64,000 nt of DNA from Caballeronia jiangsuensis. GTDB lineage: Bacteria; Pseudomonadota; Gammaproteobacteria; Burkholderiales; Burkholderiaceae. A program made the translations under genes and the position numbers. Each line of letters starts with the position of its first letter. The stretch's first letter is position 1. Positions 44,418 to 53,472 of the stretch are shown here, one piece after another. Below the pieces are notes generated by a model. It did not search any database. It saw nothing but the letters and a program-made list of their open reading frames with translations, and had not been told where the DNA came from. Where the stretch lies: the NCBI GenBank assembly GCA_000648925.1, contig JFHF01000027.1, forward strand, positions 42,754 to 106,753. Reading direction: 5' to 3'.

Positions 44418-45584
44418 TTAATTGACCCAGACGCGTCGGATTTGCGCTTCCACTTGATCCACGGCTGCGTCATAGGCCACTCGCGCCGTCTGATATGTCT
44501 TAGCGCTGCCGGTGTACTTCGTGATGTCGTACACCGTCGAAAACTTGGTGCCCGAGGAACTAGACACGACCGTCTTCGGAATTTCGCCTGTCATTAGCTT
44601 GTCACCATAAGCTACCTTCACCCACTCCCTCACTACGCTCTCATTCACGTTTCCCTGGCCCTCCGTCATGCAAAGCAGCACATCAATGAACTTCCACGTT
44701 TTCTCAGCGCCTGCTTGCTCAGCAATCGAAGAAGCCAACCCTGAGAAAAGAGTCCAAAACTGGCTGGAACTGGCGAAGTCCATGCCACGAGGTGGAATTG
44801 GCATGATCAGACCATCAGCAGCAAAGAAAGCGTTCAACGACAAGTAGGAGAGCGTTGGTGAGGTGTCGATCAGAATGACGTCGTACTCCATTCGGAGGTC
44901 ATGCAATCCCTTATTGAGCACGTCATAAAATCGAAAGTCGGGCTCGCGCTTGGACTGTCGACTTGGAATGTGAAATTCAGCTGCGAAGGCTACCGGACTG
45001 CAACCAACGACGTCCAATCCGTCCCAGTAGGTCGGCTTCACCGCATAGCGAAGCGATATCTCGTCTCCAGCGCACAGGGGCAAGATTGTGTCTTCCTCTT
45101 GAACTTGGGTATCGGGCAGGTAGCCGCATAGGCTTGTAAGCGAACCCTGCGGGTCCAAGTCGACGCACAGTACCCGGTAGCCGAGGAGTGATAGGCCCTG
45201 TGCCATGCACATTGTCGTGGTTGTTTTGCTAACGCCCCCTTTGCTGTTCCCCGTTGTTACGACTACGGCTCGATCATCCGGTCCGCGTGTGTACGATCGC
45301 CCATATGCACGAGCCCACCGGCGCGCTTCGGCCAGAGTGAAATCGCGTCTAGACTTGTTTATTTCTTTGCCAGCGGGAAGGTCACCCTTCGCGACCCGCC
45401 TCATGAGCGCGCTTCGATCAATGCGGCAAAGGGCTGCAAGTTGCGCGACCGAAAAAGTAGGGGGCTTTTTGATGTAATCCGGCGAGAAAATGCTGTTGCG
45501 TACACGCTCAACCACATCGGCTACCCGATTGGCCTGGTCCTCAATGTCATCGATTGTGTACTCAGCGCGCAAGGGATCAATCAT
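44418..45584 (-). CDS. parA: ParA-family partition ATPase with N-terminal HTH
   Basis: 388 residues. The deviant Walker A box NSKGGVSKTTTTMCMAQG lies at about 113-130 and Walker A' / B segments are VLCVDLDPQGSLTSLCG and DVILIDTSPTLSYLS. The first hundred residues hold a helix-turn-helix (FSVAQLAALCRIDRSALMRR), placing it among type Ia ParAs that also repress their operon. It moves ParB-bound plasmids over the nucleoid. It is divergent from trfA across an 84-base gap. Confidence 0.93.
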   Translation of the reverse strand: MIDPLRAEYTIDDIEDQANRVADVVERVRNSIFSPDYIKKPPTFSVAQLAALCRIDRSALMRRVAKGDLPAGKEINKSRRDFTLAEARRWARAYGRSYTRGPDDRAVVVTTGNSKGGVSKTTTTMCMAQGLSLLGYRVLCVDLDPQGSLTSLCGYLPDTQVQEEDTILPLCAGDEISLRYAVKPTYWDGLDVVGCSPVAFAAEFHIPSRQSKREPDFRFYDVLNKGLHDLRMEYDVILIDTSPTLSYLSLNAFFAADGLIMPIPPRGMDFASSSQFWTLFSGLASSIAEQAGAEKTWKFIDVLLCMTEGQGNVNESVVREWVKVAYGDKLMTGEIPKTVVSSSSGTKFSTVYDITKYTGSAKTYQTARVAYDAAVDQVEAQIRRVWVN

Positions 45585-45668
45585 CGTAAGTCCGATCAGA
45601 AATTGTTGTTATACTCAAAAAAAGTAATCGGCACTAGAATACCTGATCGACGCCGAGGTACAAAGCAA

Positions 45669-46643
45669 ATGACAAAGAAAACGCCAAGTCTGATTTCCTC
45701 CGAATTCTTCGAGCCTGCAAAAGCGAGCGAGCAGGGGCCCAAGGAGACAGCGCTGGAGATCGTCGCGAGACTCGAGAAATCGCTTGTCGGCAGGAACCCC
45801 GCAAATCAACAGTCGCCGCGACCACCGACGCGCGTTCAGATTCCCCTATGGTCGGAAGATCATCGGCCAGTTCTACACGACCTGGTTCGATCCGCACTCT
45901 TCACGTGCGGGCAAAGGGATGCCCGTATGGACCTGAAGGCGAAGCCGATTTACGCCCTTGAACACATCAAAATCACATACACGGGCGAGGAATTGCGCCA
46001 GCGCGACTACGACGTCTACCTACAGATTCTCCATCTGTCGCGGGGCGCCACGGTCGACAATCGGCAAGAGTGGGTAGAGTTCGAGGCGCGTTCTCTTATA
46101 AGGATGCTTGGCTGGACGCAAAACTCCCGCAGCCTTGTCGAACTGCGCGAAACAATACGTCGCTTGACAGCATGCGCTTTAGAAGTAACTCGCTCACGCA
46201 CGAAAAGCAGCGTTCCCGTTGTCTATGGCGGCCCACTTCTGCTCAAGTACGCTGGTGCGCAAGAGGGCGGTTTTGACGAAGTAACCTTCTGGAAGGTCCA
46301 AATCAACAGTGAGGTCGCAGCACAACTGAAGCCCGGTGACTATACGCGTATCGATTGGCAGATCAGGACCAAGCTCTCTCCGTTGGAGAAATGGCTGCAT
46401 GCCTTCTACTCGACTAATCAGCACCCGTACCCTATGAAAGTCGAGACGATACATAAACTATGCGGATCTCGTATGGCTGAGATCAAGTTCTTTCGCCGCG
46501 CGATCAAAGCAGCTCTCGAACGTTTGACGGAAGTCGGCTTCCTTTCATCTTGGCAACTCGATGACACGGACAAGATCAAGGTTGTTCGTAGTCAAATGCT
46601 CACCAGCCAAGACCCTCCATCCGACCACGGGGTGCACGCATAG
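45669..46643 (+). CDS. trfA: TrfA-family replication initiator
   Basis: About 324 residues. RSALFTCGQRDARMDLKAKP and IKITYTGEELRQRDYDVYLQ match the TrfA N-terminal winged-helix region, and KLSPLEKWLHAFYSTNQHPY with METIHKLCGS-like VETIHKLCGSRMAEIKFFRR matches the C-terminal one. TrfA of RK2 binds iterons in oriV, opens the origin and loads the helicase. ATG at 45669 is chosen because the frame upstream runs through the parA promoter. The iterons at 46664-46970 begin only about 20 bases after its stop, as expected for an initiator next to its origin. Confidence 0.9.
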   Translation: MTKKTPSLISSEFFEPAKASEQGPKETALEIVARLEKSLVGRNPANQQSPRPPTRVQIPLWSEDHRPVLHDLVRSALFTCGQRDARMDLKAKPIYALEHIKITYTGEELRQRDYDVYLQILHLSRGATVDNRQEWVEFEARSLIRMLGWTQNSRSLVELRETIRRLTACALEVTRSRTKSSVPVVYGGPLLLKYAGAQEGGFDEVTFWKVQINSEVAAQLKPGDYTRIDWQIRTKLSPLEKWLHAFYSTNQHPYPMKVETIHKLCGSRMAEIKFFRRAIKAALERLTEVGFLSSWQLDDTDKIKVVRSQMLTSQDPPSDHGVHA

Positions 46644-46663
46644 AGATTTCGCCGGTTTAGCTA

Positions 46664-46970
46664 AGTCAAATACTCACCACCGTTGCGATGCCCAGTGACT
46701 ATTTGACTCAAAAACCGATAGATACCTCGCGAAATCTAGTCAAATAGTCACCGCGTTCCCGGACAGCGGGCTTTTTTGGCCGTAAGCGTCGAATACAGCC
46801 CGGCCAAACCCAGCGAAATGCTAACTTTTTCACCTCTGAGCGCCAACGCTCGTGCTTACACAGGGCGGTAGTCGAATACTCACCGCATCGAGTCAGATGT
46901 GCACCGAAATCAGTCAAATGCTTACCACCGCTAGTCAAATGGGCACCTGCTCCAGTCAAATATTCACCGA
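46664..46970 (+). repeat. iteron array, replication origin (oriV)
   Basis: Seventeen-base repeats of the form AGTCAAATaCTCACCgC. Five direct copies start at 46870, 46891, 46912, 46933 and 46954, exactly 21 bases apart, so all face the same side of the helix. Two more direct copies start at 46664 and 46738, and an inverted copy lies at 46693-46708. The AT-rich tract after 47030 may be the melting region. The binding protein is almost certainly the adjacent TrfA. Confidence 0.85.
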
Positions 46971-48279
46971 CCCAATGTGTAACTGCCTGATTCCTCAGAA
47001 AGAAACATCTTCTAGCCGGATTGCTAGAAGGTTTTAAGAAGGTTCTAAGCTTTTTCTTTAGTGAATCCGAGAAAGAGAATGACCCTTACACCAAACGCAG
47101 TTCGCTGATGTTAATGCAACTAATTGTCTTTGAGTCTGGCACCCCGCGAAATCGCATCGATTCCCGGCTACGCCGGAACGTGTCGGCGCAGTCCAGTCGG
47201 CAGAGGAGGACGGAGGCCGCAAGTTGGTCGACCGGTTTGAGAACTGCCGACCATTGTTTGGTGGCTGGGTTGTGCGGGCGACGCGTAGCGGCGTTATTAT
47301 TGTGGTTGCAAGTAAGATCGTTAGTTGCGTTTAAGTAGTTGCGGCATTTGCTCGCCGCTGAGAAAAGCAAAGCGCATAGCGGTGCTCGACGATCGCCCCG
47401 CAGCATTGCGCCGTGGTTCCCGGCGAAACGACGGCGTCTGAACTGTCGCGCTTTCCACAGGAGCCGCTCGGCGTTTGCTGCCTCGTCGCCCCCTGCGTCC
47501 GGCACGAAGTAACGCAGGAAGCGACCCAGAGCCGCTGCCGCAGATGTCTAGCACGATGATTTGCGGCTGCCAATGCGCGGTGACGTCGATCGCCGACCCT
47601 CCGCCATAGACTGCATCGGTTTCGAACCCGCTAAGACCCAGAGCCATACTGATCGCGTCGGCTGTATCGATAAAGTCAACCACGAGGACCCGCGGACTAA
47701 CAACCGCGTCTTTTTTCCCTGTGCGTCCAAATCGCGCACTTGAGCGGGGCACTTCCACTTGCGGCATTCACGACGACTCTGTTCTAAAAAATACGAAAGC
47801 CTGCCGCTTGCGCATGGAGGAACAACATCGGCTATCCCGCATCGCGCTCGACAGCAATGCCGTCAGCCATGTCGGCATCTTTTTTTTGCGCTTCGATTCC
47901 AGGTCCTGCCCCTCCGCGTTTTCGTCGCACTACATCTGCGGGCGAATCCTCCTGACGTCGGACCGCGCTCTATTCGCTGACGCTCACCGGGCCGAAAACC
48001 CGTCCCGGCCATTCGGTAACGATCGCTTTCGCAAGGTCAAAAGCTCAGTCAGACGGGACGAACTAAGGGTCCCTGCCCCTGGCGCGCTGCAAGGGAAATG
48101 GCTTCGCCCTGGCCGCAGGGTATCCCCCAAATTTTTTCGATACAGCGCTGAAAAAAATCCCGGGTGATCCCCCTCCCCGCGGCCAGCCCTTGCAGCTTGC
48201 CTCCCCGGTCGTCGCCCGACGGTCGTCGGGTGCATGTGCGCAACCCAGCACATCCACCCCGAGACCTAAAGGAAAGACC
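46971..48279. other. long non-coding stretch after the origin
   Basis: About 1.3 kb with no intact gene. It starts with an AT-rich segment (47030-47075) next to the iterons. A receiver-domain remnant lies at 47528-47695. No other frame shows a family pattern. Confidence 0.4.
47528..47695 (-). pseudogene. response-regulator receiver-domain remnant
   Basis: PRVLVVDFIDTADAISMALG, LSGFETDAVYGGGSAI and PQIIVLDI follow the receiver-domain pattern VLVVDDxxDTADAxxxLLxxxG...VLLDI, including the phosphoacceptor-like aspartate in VLDI. The first acidic pair is reduced (DF instead of DD). After LDI the frame turns to arginine/serine-rich nonsense, so only the first half of the domain survives. Confidence 0.5.
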
Positions 48280-49194
48280 ATGAACGCTCAAACCAAGACC
48301 GCTTCCCCCGACATCTACAGCCGGGTGACGGACAAGATCATTGCCGACCTGGAGCAGGGCGTCCGGCCATGGGTAAAGCCTTGGAAAGGTAGCACCGCCG
48401 GCGACCGGATCACGCTTCCCGTGCGTCACAACGGCATCCCCTACCAGGGCATCAACATTCTGCTTCTTTGGGGCGAGCAGCTGGAAAAAGGCTTTCAATC
48501 CAATCGCTGGATGACGTTCAAGCAAGCGCAGGCGCTCGGCGCCAACGTCCGCATAGGCGAGCATGGAAGCCTCGTTGTCTACGCCAACAAAGTCACCCAG
48601 AGCGAGACCGACGACAAAGGCGACGAGATCGAACGCGAGATCCCTTTCATGAAGGGCTACACCGTGTTCAACGTCGACCAGATCGAAAACCTTCCCGCTG
48701 AATTCCGCACGCAAGCGGAGCCCATCGAAAGAGAGCCTTTCGGGCCGATCGAGCACGCGGAAGTCTTCTTTGCCAAGACCGGCGCTGTCATCCGTCACGG
48801 CGGGAATAGTGCATACTACGCACCCACGCAAGACATCGTGCAGTTGCCCATCCCCGAGTCATTCGACACCGCGGAAAGCTACGCAGCCGTCAAGGCGCAC
48901 GAGCTCATCCACTGGACCAGTCACAAGACCCGCCTTGACCGCCAGCTAGGCAAGCGTTTTGGCGACGACGCCTACGCCGCCGAGGAACTGATTGCCGAGA
49001 TGGGCGCCGCTTTCGTGTGTGCACAGCTGGGATTGACCCTGGACGTTCGCGACGATCACGCCGCCTACCTCGACCACTGGCTCAAGGTCCTGAAGGCCGA
49101 CAAGAAGGCGATTTTCACGGCCGCAAGTCAGGCGCAAAAGGCCTGCGAGTTCCTGTTCTCACTCCAAGGCGCAGACGAACAACAAGCGGCGTGA
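48280..49194 (+). CDS. ArdC-like antirestriction protein (ssDNA-binding zincin)
   Basis: 304 residues. The N-terminal ArdC domain reads IYSRVTDKIIADLEQGVRPW, VKPWKG, PYQGINILLLW. The C-terminal zincin-like peptidase has HELIHWTSH (HExxH-type), and EELIAEMGAAFVCAQLGL supplies a downstream glutamate. ArdC proteins and the N-terminus of TraC primases coat incoming plasmid DNA and protect it from restriction in the new host. AAAGGA lies 8 bases before the ATG at 48280. Useful for a mobilisable plasmid; it is first in a plus-strand series of small genes. Confidence 0.9.
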   Translation: MNAQTKTASPDIYSRVTDKIIADLEQGVRPWVKPWKGSTAGDRITLPVRHNGIPYQGINILLLWGEQLEKGFQSNRWMTFKQAQALGANVRIGEHGSLVVYANKVTQSETDDKGDEIEREIPFMKGYTVFNVDQIENLPAEFRTQAEPIEREPFGPIEHAEVFFAKTGAVIRHGGNSAYYAPTQDIVQLPIPESFDTAESYAAVKAHELIHWTSHKTRLDRQLGKRFGDDAYAAEELIAEMGAAFVCAQLGLTLDVRDDHAAYLDHWLKVLKADKKAIFTAASQAQKACEFLFSLQGADEQQAA

Positions 49195-49264
49195 AGACAT
49201 CGCCGAGAGCCTGGAGCACCGCTCCAGGCTGAGGACCATTTTTGGGAAACAAGGAGATGGACTT

Positions 49265-49696
49265 GTGAGCAACTTCACCGTTGTTTATGCCGTCAATGTC
49301 CCGCACTACGGCAGGACTCAGATTGAAGCGCCGACGGCGGCCGATGCGATCGCCGCGGCCAAGCATCGAGATCCCGCTGAAATCTGCACCGAGCGCGACC
49401 GCAGCAGCGCCGCTTGCGCGCGCATCGTTTCCATTACTGACCATGACGGCCGGAGCATTGCCGAGGGTGTCACCCTCGACGGGGCGTTTATGCGTTACGG
49501 TGGGCGCCCCGCCTGGCTTCTCTGTGAAGCCTCACCGGCAATGCTCGAAAGTCTGCAGCGAATGGTAGCGCGCTCCGACGATCTCGTGCGCGCATTGGTC
49601 TGCCACAACGGCCGAAACGAACATCTCGTCGAGCGGCTTTGCGCCGCGTCTCATGTCGCGAAAGCCGTGATTGCCGCGGCAAACGGTGAGAACTAG
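49265..49696 (+). CDS. hypothetical protein downstream of ArdC
   Basis: 143 residues from GTG at 49265, preceded by AAGGAGATG as ribosome binding site. VYAVNVPHYGRTQIEAPTAA and DAIAAAKHRDPAEIC suggest a compact alpha/beta protein. Unknown function. It is 70 bases after the ardC-like gene and probably co-transcribed. Confidence 0.7.
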   Translation: MSNFTVVYAVNVPHYGRTQIEAPTAADAIAAAKHRDPAEICTERDRSSAACARIVSITDHDGRSIAEGVTLDGAFMRYGGRPAWLLCEASPAMLESLQRMVARSDDLVRALVCHNGRNEHLVERLCAASHVAKAVIAAANGEN

Positions 49697-50072
49697 TCAC
49701 AGCATCAGTGCAACCGGCCTGCGTCCTAATGACATCGAGTAGGTTTCCGCATTCCCTTGGAGCCACGAAAAGGCCCGCCGGCTGGAGCGGGCCAAAAGGG
49801 GTAACCCAACCAGCGACTCGAGGAGGTACCCGCGCGATCGAAATTACCGCTCCGGCAAAGGGGCGGGCTAGCATATCAAAAGATTCTTATGATTTGCTTA
49901 TTTACAGTTGCGCATCAGCGCCGTCGAACCGTCACACGAGCGCGTGTAGGTAACTGTTACAAACGAAGCGCTTAAAACATATAATTAAGTCCATTTAAAC
50001 GCTTTTCATTGTATTAAGCTTGTGCAAAGCTTGGACAAACACGCAGAACCTGAGAGACTCAGCTTACTTCAT
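49697..50072. other. intergenic region with a hairpin
   Basis: Contains GGCCCGC (49772-49778) and GCGGGCC (49787-49793), a 7-bp stem flanked by AAAA on both sides, so on the minus strand it would look like a weak terminator. The rest is AT-rich (49860-50010) and probably carries the promoter of the following small gene. Confidence 0.4.
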
Positions 50073-50303
50073 ATGGAAATGCACTATCACGGCGCGCTTA
50101 TTCGTCCGAGAGTTAACCAGACGAATGGCGTTTTCAGCTCGAGCGTGCTGATTCGCGACCCGCACGGCAATCATCAGCTTTATGAGGGCATCGGCCGATT
50201 TGCCTCGGACAAAGCGGCTTCCTATTTCGCTGTGAATTGGGCAATCGCGCGTTTAGACGGAAAAGAGCCGATGACACCTACTTCTAGGATGTTAGACGGC
50301 TAA
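50073..50303 (+). CDS. small orphan protein, paralogue of 50716-50961
   Basis: About 76 residues from ATG at 50073; a GTG at 50022 is in frame. MHYHGALIRPRVNQTNGVFS, LIRDPHGNHQLYEGIGRFAS and ARLDGKEPMTP align with the product of 50716-50961. The shared pattern is an aromatic-H/Y-x-GA-x-x-P start, a central LI..., then a phenylalanine-alanine turn and a GKP/GKE-P end. Unknown function; no membrane segment. Confidence 0.6.
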   Translation: MEMHYHGALIRPRVNQTNGVFSSSVLIRDPHGNHQLYEGIGRFASDKAASYFAVNWAIARLDGKEPMTPTSRMLDG

Positions 50304-50353
50304 TGGTGACGCCGATAGAAAGCCACGGTGAAACTATGGCGTTCAATATAGGC

Positions 50354-50386
50354 AAAAAAAAAGAAAGGTCGCCCTCGAAGAGGGCG
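50354..50386 (-). terminator. hairpin with T-run on the minus strand
   Basis: CGCCCTC, loop GAA, GAGGGCG (50370-50386). Read on the minus strand it is followed after a few bases by nine T (A-run 50354-50362). It has the form of an intrinsic terminator for minus-strand transcription, although no minus-strand gene lies upstream of it nearby. Confidence 0.45.
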
Positions 50387-50414
50387 GTGAAACATGCTTC
50401 CGGAGGAGGAAAGC

Positions 50415-50585
50415 ATGTCTGAGAGAAATCACGAGACAAGCGCAGTGTGGCATAAGGTCGATGTGATTAAACCAGGGTCAATGGAAAACATCGTTGCCTT
50501 ATCAACGCACAACACACTTACGTTTTTTACTGCCGAAGCCGTGTGCCGGCGTTTTTGCAAACACCGTATGACGTCGATCCAATAA
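50415..50585 (+). CDS. very small hypothetical protein
   Basis: 56 codons starting MSERNHETSAVWHKVDVIKP. The support is the ribosome binding site: GGAGGAGGAAAGC directly before the ATG at 50415. Composition is protein-like. Unknown function. Confidence 0.45.
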   Translation: MSERNHETSAVWHKVDVIKPGSMENIVALSTHNTLTFFTAEAVCRRFCKHRMTSIQ

Positions 50586-50715
50586 GGCGATTAGTTGTAC
50601 GTCGGATAACGCCTCTCGGATGTCGGCCTGCGTTGTCGAACAGACATCGCGCCGCGCTACCCACGACGCTTTCATCCTCGTATTGTGAAAGTGTCCGCGA
50701 AGCGTGGGGGTGGCT

Positions 50716-50961
50716 ATGATCTTCTATCATCGTGGCGCCGCCGTTCAACCTTCCGCAGTGCGAGTCGGCAACGGTTTCGTCGCTCGTGCACTTATCCAGA
50801 GCGAGGAAGGCGAAACGGATTCACTCTTGGATCTTGGTCTTTTTGCGAATCGAAGTGCAGCGATGCAGTTCGCGATTCGCTCAGCGCTCGCTTACGTCGA
50901 AGGCAAGCCCATGCCGCCTCCCCCGGTGAAGGTCTTCAACAGCGAAGACGGTCCAGAGTGA
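50716..50961 (+). CDS. small orphan protein, paralogue of 50073-50303
   Basis: 81 residues. MIFYHRGAAVQPSAVRVGNG, FVARALIQSEEGETDSLLDL, GLFANRSAAMQFAIRSALAY, VEGKPMPPPP. It aligns with the product of 50073-50303. GGGGGTGG lies just upstream of ATG 50716. Unknown function; such small proteins are often found in Burkholderiaceae plasmids next to cold-shock genes. Confidence 0.65.
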   Translation: MIFYHRGAAVQPSAVRVGNGFVARALIQSEEGETDSLLDLGLFANRSAAMQFAIRSALAYVEGKPMPPPPVKVFNSEDGPE

Positions 50962-51166
50962 AGCTGTCCGTGATGTGCGCGGCATGAAGCGCACATCACG
51001 GCATCCCGCGGAGGCGGTACGGCTGCTCATGGAGCAGGACGACCGCGCTGCCGGCGACTAAACACATATTCGAGCGCGGCAGTTGAAGTTGACATCGATC
51101 AACAGGTGCCACAGCCGCTTGGTGAACATTGTCGTTTGGTCATCAAACTGTCGGAGGGTACGAGAA

Positions 51167-51370
51167 ATGGCGACGGGCACAGTCAAGTGGTTCAACGAAG
51201 CGAAAGGGTTCGGATTTATCACGCCCGACGACGGGGGCGTGGATCTCTTTGCCCATTATTCGGAGATCGTCGGTCAAGGCTTCAAAACACTGAACGACAA
51301 CCAGAAAGTCCAGTACACGGTCAAGGAAGGCCCGAAGGGCAAGCAGGCATCGAATATTCAACCTGTTTGA
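51167..51370 (+). CDS. cold-shock protein (CspA family), second copy
   Basis: 67 residues, MATGTVKWFNEAKGFGFITP, DLFAHYSEIVGQGFKTL. Both RNA-binding motifs are present. CGGAGGG precedes the ATG. It differs from the copy at 41027-41230 at many positions and is on the opposite strand. Confidence 0.93.
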   Translation: MATGTVKWFNEAKGFGFITPDDGGVDLFAHYSEIVGQGFKTLNDNQKVQYTVKEGPKGKQASNIQPV

Positions 51371-51394
51371 TGAACACATCGCGAGGGCGCCCCG

Positions 51395-52057
51395 ATGGAA
51401 CCAGTCATGAAAGAACAGAGATGTCGACGCGACCCGGAAGGCACACGGCATCGCATTCTAACGGCCGCGCAGGAAGAGTTCGCCGTGGGCGGGTTATACG
51501 GCGCGCGCGTTGATCGCATTGCGCGCGGTGCTGGAACCAATGAGCGCATGCTCTACTACTACTTCGGAAGCAAGGACGGGCTGTTCCTGGCGGTGCTCGA
51601 TCATGTATTGACATCGCTAAACAATGCAGAGCGTTCACTCGATCTCAGTAGTGTTTCCCCGGAAGAGGGCGTAACACGCGTCGCGCACTTTCTCTGGGAC
51701 TACTATCGCGATCATCCCGACTTAGTGCGCCTTCTGAACGATGAAAACCTTCGCGAGGGAAAGCTCACAAGGGAAGTGACGAGCCTTCGGCGAATCGTCT
51801 CGCCGCTGCTCCACGCCCTGACGGACGTTCTCGATCGAGGAAAACAGGCGGGCGTGTTTCGCGACGATGTTGACCCCGCGAAGTTCTACACGGTTCTGTC
51901 TGGACTGGGCTATTACGTCGTTTCAAATCGGTTCACCTTGGAAGCGACGTTGGGAATGGACTTGAATGATCCGGCGGAAGCGAAACGCATGAGGCAGACG
52001 AATACGGAGTTCGTGCTCTCATACCTCAAGCATCGCGAGCCCGTCGCGGCGGTGTAG
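51395..52057 (+). CDS. TetR-family transcriptional regulator
   Basis: 220 residues. The N-terminal helix-turn-helix is RILTAAQEEFAVGGLYGARV, RIARGAGTNERMLYYYFGSK. The C-terminal half (FLWDYYRDHPDLVRLLNDEN) resembles the AcrR/RutR C-terminal ligand domain. GAGGG lies 9 bases before the ATG at 51395. It follows the cold-shock gene by 24 bases. No target gene is adjacent. Confidence 0.88.
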   Translation: MEPVMKEQRCRRDPEGTRHRILTAAQEEFAVGGLYGARVDRIARGAGTNERMLYYYFGSKDGLFLAVLDHVLTSLNNAERSLDLSSVSPEEGVTRVAHFLWDYYRDHPDLVRLLNDENLREGKLTREVTSLRRIVSPLLHALTDVLDRGKQAGVFRDDVDPAKFYTVLSGLGYYVVSNRFTLEATLGMDLNDPAEAKRMRQTNTEFVLSYLKHREPVAAV

Positions 52058-52381
52058 TCCCACTCCATTCGAGGCCCAATCGGACGTGCGTGAAATCGTT
52101 TCCGAAGACATCGAATCAGCGGAACTGCGCGCCGACGCTGCCGAAGTGTGCGGCGCTATCTCGCCGGTGACAGCGACACAGCGCTGGTTCGCGGTTCGAA
52201 GGGCGAGTCGGCGGGCTCGGTGCTCGCCCACTTGTGAGGTGCTGCGTCTTAGCGAAGATCGCATTCGGCTGAGGGAGCCGAGGCCGCCGAGGCGACCTCA
52301 TGAAGATCCTCTGGGCAACCGAGGCCGGGAGCCGACGCGCCAACCAACTGCGCGATCGCTGCGAGATTCGATGGTTCGCGA
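52058..52381. other. no gene recognised
   Basis: The 324 bases between the convergent tetR and stbC genes hold only shadow frames; nothing with a family pattern. A terminator for either gene is not obvious. Confidence 0.35.
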
Positions 52382-52759
52382 CTAGGTCAGCCACCGAACG
52401 ACGAACGCGGCGATCGCCGCTCCGAGGAGGGCGCTCACGCCAGAACAGATTGCCAAAGCAGGCAGGGCCTGCATCACGCCAGCGGCGGCGGCTCGTTTGC
52501 CGCTCGCCGCCACCACCTGCACCACCTCGGCGTTCGTGCCTTTGGCATCGCGGATCGCCTGAGTCAGCTCCCGATGCGCCGCCACGAGTTCACGCGTCGC
52601 GGCCTGCACGGTCGCATCAAGCTCCGCCTTTGCCTGACCAATGCCGTCTCGCAAACTCGTCGCGTCCGCGATGGCTGACTTCAGATCGGCGAGAATCTCT
52701 TTGGAGTCGCCCAGGAACCACTCGAAAAGGACCTCTTCCTTGGTTGGCGGGCGCTCCAT
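52382..52759 (-). CDS. stbC: StbC-like protein with C-terminal membrane anchor
   Basis: About 125 residues. A long coiled coil (EILADLKSAIADATSLRDGI, ELDATVQAATRELVAAHREL) is followed by a C-terminal membrane segment (ALAICSGVSALLGAAIAAFV). The position after StbB and StbA, opposite trwABC, equals stbC of plasmid R388; the sequence itself is not a strong match that I can verify. ATG at 52759 is one base after the stbB stop. Confidence 0.65.
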   Translation of the reverse strand: MERPPTKEEVLFEWFLGDSKEILADLKSAIADATSLRDGIGQAKAELDATVQAATRELVAAHRELTQAIRDAKGTNAEVVQVVAASGKRAAAAGVMQALPALAICSGVSALLGAAIAAFVVRWLT

Positions 52760-52760
52760 G

Positions 52761-53465
52761 TCATGCCACCAACGCCGTATAAGCATCGTCCAGGTTGTTA
52801 CGGACAGGAATTGCCAGTTTTTTCCAGCGATACATTCGTGCATAGTCCTTCGCCTTCTCAGAATCGGTCTCCGACTTGGCCAGCGCGCGATAATCGATGC
52901 CGTCGTCGATCAATTCCGTGAAGCTCATGCGCTTAGCGGCAAGGTAGCCGTAGATCTCGCTCTCGAAAAGGTACGCATCTTCGCTAATGCGTGCTTTCTT
53001 GGTTTTTTTCACATAGTTGAATATTGCGGGAATCTCATCGGCCGGAGCGGCCACAATGCGATTGGGCAGCAATCGGATACTTCCTGCCTCCACACCGATG
53101 TTGGAAAGCGCCTCAACGGTTTTCAGGCTCTCTTGCCACGCTTTCTGATCCGGAGTGACGGGAATAACGTATAGATCAAACTCTCGCTCCGAGTCTGAAA
53201 ACCGCGACATGGATTCGAAAAAAGACTCAATGTTTGACGCCCCGATATCGACAATGGCATCCTCCTCCAGCACTAAAGCTTCGAGCAGCTCGCCAAACTT
53301 TTTCCCCTGGAGTTGGAAAACCTCTGACGCACCGAGATCGCTTGCCGACTGATTAATCGTCTCCACCGAAAAGAAGGCGGCGTCAGGCATGCGCGGTTTT
53401 AACAAATGGTGCGCCGCTACCGTCTTGCCAACGCTGCCACTGTAATTCAGCACGGCGATTTTCAT
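52761..53465 (-). CDS. stbB: StbB-like ParA-family ATPase
   Basis: About 234 residues, MKIAVLNYSGSVGKTVAAHH with Walker A motif SGSVGKT. A short ParA-like fold follows (AIVDIGASNIESFFESMSRF, FDLYVIPVTPDQKAW). In R388, StbB is needed for conjugation and acts with StbA on plasmid positioning. The start at 53465 gives the family N-terminus; the frame continues upstream through stbA. It follows stbA by 7 bases. Confidence 0.8.
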   Translation of the reverse strand: MKIAVLNYSGSVGKTVAAHHLLKPRMPDAAFFSVETINQSASDLGASEVFQLQGKKFGELLEALVLEEDAIVDIGASNIESFFESMSRFSDSEREFDLYVIPVTPDQKAWQESLKTVEALSNIGVEAGSIRLLPNRIVAAPADEIPAIFNYVKKTKKARISEDAYLFESEIYGYLAAKRMSFTELIDDGIDYRALAKSETDSEKAKDYARMYRWKKLAIPVRNNLDDAYTALVA

Positions 53466-53472
53466 TTGCACC

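Noticed and set aside
46664..46970. CRISPR array
   Set aside because: The 21-bp-spaced repeats are 17 bases with only 4 bases between them, are variable, and lie beside trfA; they are iterons. No cas genes are present.
47086..47505. Minus-strand open frame of 139 codons
   Set aside because: Low-complexity, arginine- and asparagine-rich product with no pattern and no start signal.
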